A stretch of DNA of 12,156 nucleotides, from contig JAISTN010000409.1 in the NCBI GenBank assembly GCA_031272565.1, positions 1 to 12,156 of the forward strand, read 5' to 3'. Numbering within the stretch: the stretch's first letter is position 1; every line of letters begins with the position of its first letter. Position numbers and translations under genes: made by a program. Shown piece by piece: positions 7,310-12,156 of this stretch. Below the pieces are notes generated by a model that was not told where the DNA came from, ran no database searches, and worked only from the letters and a program-made list of their open reading frames with translations. Source of the stretch: Bifidobacteriaceae bacterium (GTDB taxonomy: Bacteria > Actinomycetota > Actinomycetes > Actinomycetales > WQXJ01).

Positions 7310-7346
7310 GTTGTCAGGCTACCATGAGTGTCAGACAGCGTTCTAC

Positions 7347-7429
7347 CTGCCAGGCGCCGCCTGCCCGTACCGGCATGCCTGCGGTTAGTCGCGGGAGTCT
7401 AGCCAGCCTTCCGGTAGCACCGGCGGGCG
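7347..7429. repeat. 83-bp direct repeat, right copy (functional dus 3' end)
   Basis: Second copy of the repeat at 6499-6581 (79/83 identical). Positions 7385-7429 are the last 14 codons and stop of dus; 7347-7384 are the 38 bp following the stop. Both internal dyads are kept (7351-7363 and 7411-7423). The dyad 22-34 bp after the dus stop can fold as a 5-bp stem with a 3-nt loop but lacks a U-tract, so it is a poor intrinsic terminator. Confidence 0.93.
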
Positions 7430-8485
7430 TTCCGAACCGCGCCGGCCGCGGGGGCCTTCCGCGGCGTCGCCTGGGTAGGGCGCGTCCAGGTCCAGCAGGT
7501 CAAACAACCGCTCCAGGTCGCTCAGGCTGCCGATGGCGTGCGCCGCCGCCCGCGCGGCCCCGCCCACCGGGTAGCCCCGCAGGTAGAACGACATGTGGCC
7601 GCGCAGTTCGCGCAAGCCGGCGCCCTCATCGCCCAGGTACTCCACCAACGCCTGCGCGTGGCGCCGCACCACGCCGCACACCCAGCCCAGGGAGGGACGG
7701 ACCCGTTGCGGGCGGCCCGCCAGCGCGGCTGCGATGTCGGCGAACAGCCACGGCCGGCCCTGGCAACCCCGGCCCACCACCACGCCATCGCAGCCCGTCT
7801 GGGTCATCAGCGCCACGGCGTCATCCCCGCTGAAGACGTCCCCGTTGCCCAGCACCGGGATCGTCTTGACCAACGACTTCAGGTGCCCGATGGCGTTCCA
7901 CTCGGCCCTCCCCGAATACAACTGGGCGGCCGTCCGGGCGTGCAGCGTGACAGCCGCCGCCCCCACCCCCTCGGCCGCCAGCGCGGCATCGATGCAAGTC
8001 AGGTGGGCGGCATCGAGCCCCAGGCGCAGCTTCACCGTCACCGGGACCGCCCCCCCGGACGCCTCAACCGCCCGGCCCACCACCTCCCGGAACCGGCCCA
8101 GCTTCCAGGGGAAAGCCGCGCCCCCGCCCTTGCGCGTCACCTTGGGCACCGGGCAGCCGAAGTTCAAGTCGACGTGATCGGCCAAGTCCTGGGCCACCAC
8201 CAGTCCCACCGCGGACGCCACCGTGCCCGGGTCGGTGCCGTGCAGTTGCAGCGAGCGGGGCACCTCCCCCGGCCCAAAGCCAACCATGCGCAGTGTCGCT
8301 GCCCGGCCTTCCACCAGGGCGCGGGCGGTGATCATCTCCGACACGAACAAGCCCGGCCCAAACGACCGGCACAGTTCCCGGAACGGCCGGTTGGTGACGC
8401 CCGCCATCGGCGCCAAGACCACCGGCGAAGGAGCCTCAAGTTGGCCCAGCCGCAACGGCCGGACGGCAGCGGCCGGCCCGGTCAC
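7385..8485 (-). CDS. dus: tRNA-dihydrouridine synthase (DusB/NifR3-type)
   Basis: This FMN enzyme uses NADPH to reduce specific uridines in the tRNA D-loop to dihydrouridine. The 366-aa product has a TIM-barrel N-terminal part with [12 protein letters not shown] at 25-36 (flavin site), [26 protein letters not shown] with catalytic Cys111, [31 protein letters not shown] and [11 protein letters not shown] at 238-248, then a helical RNA-binding C-terminal domain from about 265. The start is GTG at 8485, overlapping the glyS stop as GTGA, so it is coupled to glyS. Its last 14 codons lie in the 83-bp repeat, meaning this C-terminus ([12 protein letters not shown]) may have been supplied by an incoming element. 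The open frame is intact. Exact Dus class (A, B or C) is from the nifR3-like motifs, so a class letter is left off the symbol. Confidence 0.92.
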   Translation of the reverse strand: MTGPAAAVRPLRLGQLEAPSPVVLAPMAGVTNRPFRELCRSFGPGLFVSEMITARALVEGRAATLRMVGFGPGEVPRSLQLHGTDPGTVASAVGLVVAQDLADHVDLNFGCPVPKVTRKGGGAAFPWKLGRFREVVGRAVEASGGAVPVTVKLRLGLDAAHLTCIDAALAAEGVGAAAVTLHARTAAQLYSGRAEWNAIGHLKSLVKTIPVLGNGDVFSGDDAVALMTQTGCDGVVVGRGCQGRPWLFADIAAALAGRPQRVRPSLGWVCGVVRRHAQALVEYLGDEGAGLRELRGHMSFYLRGYPVGGAARAAAHAIGSLSDLERLFDLLDLDAPYPGDAAEGPRGRRGSERPPVLPEGWLDSRD

Positions 8486-9867
8486 GCCCCACCGAGCAGC
8501 GCCGCCACCCGTTCGCGCACTTGGGTCAGCGCGACCCGCTCCTGCGCCATCGAATCGCGTTCCCGGATGGTCACGGCGGCGTCATCAAGCGTGTCGAAGT
8601 CGATGGTGACGCAGAGCGGCGTGCCAATCTCATCTTGGCGGCGGTAACGCCGGCCAATCGCGCCCGCGTCGTCAAAGTCGACATTCCAGTAGCGGCGCAA
8701 CTCAGCCGCCAGGTCCCGGGCCTTGGGCGACAGATCGGCGTGCCGGGACAGCGGCAGAACGGCGGCCTTGACCGGCGCCAGCCGCGGGTCCAGCCGCAGC
8801 ACGGTCCGCTTGTCGACGCCGCCCTTCGTGTTGGGTGCCTCGTCTTCGTGGTAGGCGTCCACCAGGAAGGCCATGACCGAACGCGACAGGCCGGCCGCTG
8901 GTTCGATCACATACGGGGTGTAACGCTCGCCGGATTCCTGGTCAAAGACGGTCAAGTCCTGGCCCGAATGCTCCGAGTGGGTCTTCAGGTCAAAGTCCGT
9001 CCGGTTGGCTATACCCTCCAGTTCGCCCCACTCCGAACCCTGGAAGTGGAAGCGGTACTCGATGTCGACCGTCCGCTTCGAATAGTGCGACAGCTTTTCC
9101 TTGGGGTGCTCGTAGTGGCGCAGGTTCTCCCGCGCGATCCCCAGGTCCACGTACCAGTCGGTCCGGGTGTCGATCCAGTACTGGTGCCACTCTTCATCCG
9201 TCCCCGGCACCACAAAGAACTCCATCTCCATCTGCTCAAACTCGCGGGTGCGGAAGATGAAGTTGCCGGGCGTAATCTCGTTGCGGAACGACTTACCCAC
9301 CTGCCCAATCCCGAACGGCGGCTTCTTCCGCGCCGCCATCACCACGTTGGCGAAGTTGATGAAGATGCCTTGGGCGGTTTCCGGCCGCAGGTAGTGCAGG
9401 CCGGATTCGTCCTCCACCGGGCCCAGGTAGGTGCGCAGCAAACCGGAGAACTGTTTCGGTTCCGTCCACTGCCCCTTGACGCCGCAGTTGGGGCAGGGCA
9501 GGCCGGCCAGGCCGCCGGCGGGCGCATGGCCCTTGCGTTCGGCGTACTCCTCTTCCAACGTGTCCTGCCGGAAGCGCTTGTGGCAGCCCAGGCATTCGAT
9601 CAGCGGGTCGGTGAAGACCGCCACGTGGCCGGAGGCCTCCCAGACTTGCCGGGGCAAGATGACCGATGAATCCAGGCCAACGATGTCATCCCGCGATTGC
9701 ACCATGGCCCGCCACCACTGGCGCTTGATGTTCTCTTTCAACTCGACGCCCAACGGGCCGTAGTCCCACGCCGACCGGGTGCCGCCGTAGATTTCGCCGC
9801 AGGGGAAGACGAAACCGCGGCGCTTGGCCAGCGAGATGACGTTGTCGATGGTGGAAGGGGCGGCCAT
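8482..9867 (-). CDS. glyS: Glycyl-tRNA synthetase (alpha2 dimer type)
   Basis: Class II synthetase that charges tRNA-Gly with glycine. The 461-aa product fits the single-chain alpha2 enzyme of actinobacteria and eukaryotes, not the two-subunit GlyQ/GlyS form. It begins with [22 protein letters not shown]; carries cysteine pairs at 92/95 and 125/128 that could hold zinc; [13 protein letters not shown] at 160-172; motif 2 with GKSFRNEI and [13 protein letters not shown] at 191-218; motif 3 in [21 protein letters not shown] at 322-342; and an anticodon-binding domain from about 357 with [19 protein letters not shown]. The frame extends upstream to 9978, but the ATG at 9867 is chosen because AAGGAG lies 6 nt before it (9874-9879) and homology starts there. 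A strong hairpin lies in the leader (9893-9913). Downstream it overlaps dus by 4 bp. Confidence 0.95.
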   Translation of the reverse strand: MAAPSTIDNVISLAKRRGFVFPCGEIYGGTRSAWDYGPLGVELKENIKRQWWRAMVQSRDDIVGLDSSVILPRQVWEASGHVAVFTDPLIECLGCHKRFRQDTLEEEYAERKGHAPAGGLAGLPCPNCGVKGQWTEPKQFSGLLRTYLGPVEDESGLHYLRPETAQGIFINFANVVMAARKKPPFGIGQVGKSFRNEITPGNFIFRTREFEQMEMEFFVVPGTDEEWHQYWIDTRTDWYVDLGIARENLRHYEHPKEKLSHYSKRTVDIEYRFHFQGSEWGELEGIANRTDFDLKTHSEHSGQDLTVFDQESGERYTPYVIEPAAGLSRSVMAFLVDAYHEDEAPNTKGGVDKRTVLRLDPRLAPVKAAVLPLSRHADLSPKARDLAAELRRYWNVDFDDAGAIGRRYRRQDEIGTPLCVTIDFDTLDDAAVTIRERDSMAQERVALTQVRERVAALLGGA

Positions 9868-9873
9868 GTGGGT

Positions 9874-9879
9874 CTCCTT
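9874..9879 (-). promoter_or_regulatory. Ribosome binding site of glyS
   Basis: AAGGAG on the minus strand, 6 nt before the ATG at 9867. It settles the start against an upstream in-frame ATG at 9978, which would add a 37-residue stretch unlike the family N-terminus. Confidence 0.8.
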
Positions 9880-9892
9880 GAGGTCTAGCTTT

Positions 9893-9913
9893 CCGGCCGC
9901 TGGCGGCGGCCGG
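9893..9913. other. Perfect GC hairpin in the glyS leader
   Basis: CCGGCCGC and GCGGCCGG pair as an 8-bp all-GC stem around a 5-nt loop. It sits between the stop of the upstream lipoprotein gene (9975) and the glyS start, 26 nt before the ATG and 14 nt before the ribosome site. No U-tract follows on either strand. It may end transcription from upstream without a U-tract, shape the glyS leader, or be incidental in very GC-rich DNA. Confidence 0.45.
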
Positions 9914-9974
9914 CTGTGCAGGAACAGCCTAATGGGCGGGCGCCCCCAAATGCGCGGACTCCCGGCCCGGCGGT

Positions 9975-10859
9975 TCAACCAAGCACGGGCGCGTCCAGGT
10001 AGTCCGCCAGCCAGGCGTTGGCCAGTTCGTCCAGCGTGCCGTCCCGGCTCATGTCCGTGACGGCGGCCGAAACAGCGCTGGTCAGGGGCGAATCCTTCGG
10101 TAGGACAATCGCCAGGTTTTCCCGTTTGGCGCCGCTCGAAGGGCTCAGTTGCCCCACCACCACGCCGCCCAGCACAGCCCCAGAATTCGCCAGGTAGACA
10201 GCCTGGGGCAGATCCACCACTAGGGCCTCGATTTCCTGGTTGCTGAGGGCCTCCGTCAGCGCCTCGGAGTTGTCGAACACCGTGATGGTGGTGTCCGGCT
10301 GGATCACCTCCCGCACCACCTGGGCGCTGGTGGTGCCCTGCTGCACACCGAAGCGGACCTGTTTCAACTGTTCAATGCTGGTGGCGCCATCGGCCGGTGA
10401 ACCCATGTAGGTCAGCACGCCCTTGGCCGTCGAATAGTACGGCGTAGAAAAGTCCACCACGGCCCGGCGCTGGGCCGTAATGGAATAGCGTTGCAGGGCG
10501 AAGTCCCAGCCCTTTTCCTGCGCCGTGCCGGGGTCCAGCCCGGCATCGAAACTGATGGTGGTCCAGGCCAACTCGGAGCGCTTGTAGCCTAGACGTTCGG
10601 CCACGGCGCAAGCGACGGCGGCCTCGAAGCCCTCGCAGCTACCTGGATCACCTTCAACCCATGGTTCATGCTGGTCTTTGCCGGTGGCGATGGTCAAGGT
10701 AGCGGCCACGGCCGTGTCATAGGAGGGGACGATGTCGGTCTTGGGCTCAAGGTAAATCTCTTCGCCGGGCTCACTGCAGCCCGTCAAGGCGGCCAGCAAC
10801 ACCGCCGTTAGCGCCAGTTGGGCACGGCGCGACCGGCGCACGGAACCGAGGCTCCCCAT
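9975..10859 (-). CDS. Amino-acid-type ABC transporter substrate-binding lipoprotein (family 3)
   Basis: A 294-aa secreted lipoprotein that should bind a small polar ligand, probably an amino acid, outside the membrane and hand it to an ABC permease. The N-terminus has arginines (RRSRRAQ), a hydrophobic stretch [11 protein letters not shown], and a lipobox LTGC with Cys28 as the lipid-bearing residue. The mature part starts with a linker, then shows the family 3 pattern: [56 protein letters not shown], and the second lobe [23 protein letters not shown] lies upstream of the ATG at 10859 with about 9 nt spacing. No permease or ATPase gene is adjacent, so it is an orphan here. The ligand cannot be assigned; histidine is possible only by distant association with the hut operon. 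Confidence 0.85.
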   Translation of the reverse strand: MGSLGSVRRSRRAQLALTAVLLAALTGCSEPGEEIYLEPKTDIVPSYDTAVAATLTIATGKDQHEPWVEGDPGSCEGFEAAVACAVAERLGYKRSELAWTTISFDAGLDPGTAQEKGWDFALQRYSITAQRRAVVDFSTPYYSTAKGVLTYMGSPADGATSIEQLKQVRFGVQQGTTSAQVVREVIQPDTTITVFDNSEALTEALSNQEIEALVVDLPQAVYLANSGAVLGGVVVGQLSPSSGAKRENLAIVLPKDSPLTSAVSAAVTDMSRDGTLDELANAWLADYLDAPVLG

Positions 10860-11004
10860 CTTTGGCCGCCCCCTTTCACCGCCCCCGGCTTGACCGAATA
10901 GACGTGGGGCGACAACACCAAGACTACGTCACACCAACCGGCCCTAGCTAGGCCTGGCGCGAGCCGTGTCAGCGCCGTTACAACGGTCCTGCCGGGTGTC
11001 GGCG

Positions 11005-11358
11005 TCAGGCCGGCGGCGCCGTCGCCAAACAGAACTGGTTGCCTTCCGGATCAGCCAGCACCACCCAGGCGAAATCCGGCATTTCGTGGCGGCGCAACAC
11101 GTCCGCCCCCATCGCTTGGAGCTGCTTCAGACGGTCCTCCGGGTCCGGGTCTGCCAGGTCCAGGTGCAGCCGGTTCTTGCCGGGAGTTGGTTCGGTCACC
11201 TTTTGGAAGCCGAGGTGCAGGCCCTGGGGCAGTTCCACCTGGATGAAGGATGAATCGGCTGCCGACACCACGCGGCCCCCCAATGCGCAGGCCCACCATT
11301 CGGCCAGTTCGCTGGGGTCCATGGCGTCGAACGTCACCATTGACACGTGCAGATTCAT
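11005..11358 (-). CDS. Small VOC-superfamily (glyoxalase-like) protein
   Basis: A 117-aa single-domain protein of the vicinal oxygen chelate fold. It shows the usual opening (VTFDAMDPSELAEWWACALGG), a central strand with LHLGFQKV, the PTPGKNRLHLDL strand that normally bears a metal ligand, and a closing DFAWVVLADPEGNQFCL. Members include glyoxalase I, dioxygenases and drug-resistance proteins, but many are of unknown role and nothing here identifies a substrate. The frame also has a TTG at 11379 and GTG at 11367; the ATG at 11358 is preferred as the first methionine at the start of the fold, though no clear ribosome site is visible. It is separated from uppS by a terminator-like hairpin. Confidence 0.8.
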   Translation of the reverse strand: MNLHVSMVTFDAMDPSELAEWWACALGGRVVSAADSSFIQVELPQGLHLGFQKVTEPTPGKNRLHLDLADPDPEDRLKQLQAMGADVLRRHEMPDFAWVVLADPEGNQFCLATAPPA

Positions 11359-11383
11359 ATCCGACACCGTAGGGGGCAAAATT

Positions 11384-11399
11384 GGCCCTCGTCTGGGCC
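11384..11399 (-). terminator. Possible intrinsic terminator after uppS
   Basis: On the minus strand GGCCC and GGGCC form a 5-bp stem with a 6-nt loop, followed by AATTTT. It starts 12 nt after the uppS stop codon and ends before the VOC gene. The stem is short, so activity is uncertain, but it is the only hairpin in the window followed by a U-rich stretch. Confidence 0.4.
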
Positions 11400-11411
11400 T
11401 TTGGTAGGTGC

Positions 11412-12156
11412 TTAGGTTCTCTTCACAGTGTTTTCACCCGCCCAGCCGAAGCGCCGGTCCCGTCCGGCGTACATGTCGATGGCCCGCCACAGGGCCAGGC
11501 GGTCGACATCGGGCCACAGTGTGTCGCTGAAAACCAGTTCCGAATAGGCCGTTTGCCAGAGCAGGAAATTGGACAGGCGCTGTTCCCCGGAGGTGCGCCA
11601 GAACAGGTCAACGTCCGGCACGTCCGGCAAGCCCAGATGCCGTGCCACCGTCTGCTCGGTGATCTGGGCCGGCTTGATCTGGCCGGCCAGCGTCGCCGCC
11701 GCCAGTTCCCGAGCCGCCGCCGCAATCTCCGCCCGGCCACCGTAGTTGACGCACAAGACCAGGGTCAGGCCACTGTTGTGCCGGGTCAGCGCTTCGGCTT
11801 CTGTCAGTTCGCGGATGACGGACGGCCACAGGCGCCGGCGCTCACCGGCCCAGCGAACGCGCACATTCCAGAAGTGGAACAGGTCGCGGCGCGCACGCAA
11901 GACCTGGCGGGAATAGCCCATCAGAAACTTGACCTCGGCCGGTGAACGCTTCCAGTTCTCAGTCGAAAAGGCAAAGACGCTGAGGTATTGGACTCCGGCC
12001 TCGATGGCGCCGGCCACCACTGCCACCCGCGCGTCCTCGCCCGCCCGGTGCCCTTCGGTCCGGGGCAGGCCGCGTTGGGCGGCCCAACGGCCGTTGCCGT
12101 CCATGACGACGGCGACGTGCCGGGGAATGGCGGCCGCCGGCCACGCCGGCGGCCGG
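11412..12156 (-). CDS. uppS: Isoprenyl (undecaprenyl/decaprenyl) diphosphate synthase, 5' end beyond the window
   Basis: A cis-prenyltransferase that extends farnesyl or similar diphosphate with isopentenyl units to make the lipid carrier for cell-wall building. The visible part is 247 residues. The frame is open through the right edge, with PRHVAVV directly before MDGNGRW, so the apparent ATG at 12104 is internal and the true start lies outside. Family motifs are all there: MDGNGRWAAQRGLPRTEGHRAG (catalytic Asp), YLSVFAFSTENWKRSPAEV, CVNYGGRAEI, DLFWRTSGEQRLSNFLLWQ and YSELVFSDTLWPDVD. Closeness to glyS suits the long-chain enzyme of the actinobacterial recO-uppS region rather than the short Z-farnesyl diphosphate synthase, but chain length cannot be read from sequence. 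Confidence 0.93.
   Translation of the reverse strand, partial: RPPAWPAAAIPRHVAVVMDGNGRWAAQRGLPRTEGHRAGEDARVAVVAGAIEAGVQYLSVFAFSTENWKRSPAEVKFLMGYSRQVLRARRDLFHFWNVRVRWAGERRRLWPSVIRELTEAEALTRHNSGLTLVLCVNYGGRAEIAAAARELAAATLAGQIKPAQITEQTVARHLGLPDVPDVDLFWRTSGEQRLSNFLLWQTAYSELVFSDTLWPDVDRLALWRAIDMYAGRDRRFGWAGENTVKRT

Larger units (their letters stand above)
6499..7429. mobile_element. Putative mini-insert: toxin-antitoxin cassette bounded by dus-end direct repeats
   Basis: The two 83-bp repeats enclose a 765-bp segment (6582-7346) that holds nothing but one antitoxin-toxin pair. The right repeat supplies the working 3' end of dus and the left repeat is a spare copy of that end, as left by integrases that enter the 3' end of a gene and restore it. 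No integrase or transposase is present, so this is either the remnant of a larger element, a cassette moved in trans, or the product of homologous recombination or duplication. Recombination between the repeats would remove one 848-bp unit and leave a complete dus. The mobile nature is inference. Confidence 0.4.

Noticed and set aside
7538..9669. Long plus-strand open frames opposite dus (7538-8647) and glyS (8521-9669)
   Set aside because: Both are antisense to firmly identified housekeeping genes, overlap each other, have biased repetitive composition and no family features.
9868..9978. N-terminal extension of glyS to an upstream ATG at 9978
   Set aside because: The extra 37 residues do not resemble the family, they run into the end of the preceding gene, and a good ribosome site supports the ATG at 9867.
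10943..10952. Palindrome CCTAGCTAGG in the gap between the VOC and lipoprotein genes
   Set aside because: A 10-bp perfect palindrome without a second copy, promoter match or U-tract; too little to call an operator or terminator.
1..12156. CRISPR array, tRNA, rRNA, transposase or integrase
   Set aside because: No regularly spaced short repeats, cloverleaf-like sequence with a conserved T-loop, or recombinase motifs were found on either strand by eye. The only sizeable repeat noticed is the two-copy 83-bp one.

Overview
The window is a high-GC, densely packed bacterial chromosome segment, most likely from an actinomycete. Several things point that way: G+C is very high (row 7921-7980 is 49/60 G+C), 4-base ATGA/GTGA gene overlaps are frequent, HutH carries a Cys-Ser-Gly rather than Ala-Ser-Gly MIO triad, and uppS and glyS lie close together as in many actinobacterial genomes. 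No genus can be named from the sequence alone.

Region 1 (1-5577, all minus strand) is a histidine-utilisation operon transcribed hutH -> hutU -> hutF -> hutI. Gaps are 10 bp, 4 bp and a 4-bp overlap, so the genes are almost certainly co-transcribed. HutH deaminates histidine to urocanate, HutU hydrates it to imidazolonepropionate, HutI opens that ring to formimino-glutamate (FIGLU), and HutF removes ammonia to give N-formylglutamate. HutF implies the five-step route, which needs an N-formylglutamate deformylase (HutG) not present here. hutI runs off the left edge. Upstream of hutH (5644-5673) is a compact set of helically phased direct repeats, a candidate operator.

Region 2 (about 5608-7346) is an accessory patch of lower G+C (row 6181-6240 is 30/60). 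It holds two Phd/YefM-PIN (VapC-type) toxin-antitoxin modules arranged tail to tail: one on plus (5837-6474) with a strong promoter overlapped by a palindrome, and one on minus (6597-7309). The minus-strand module lies between two 83-bp direct repeats (79/83 identical, 848 bp apart). The right copy is the last 14 codons and stop of dus plus 38 bp beyond. The left copy is a displaced duplicate of the same dus 3' end. This is the geometry left by integration into, or recombination at, the 3' end of a housekeeping gene, and is the most interesting signal in the window.

Region 3 (7385-12156, minus strand) is housekeeping: a tRNA-dihydrouridine synthase (dus) overlapping glyS (glycyl-tRNA synthetase), an orphan amino-acid-type ABC substrate-binding lipoprotein, a small VOC-fold protein, and uppS (isoprenyl/undecaprenyl diphosphate synthase), which is cut by the right edge. 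No rRNA, tRNA, CRISPR array, transposase or integrase was seen.
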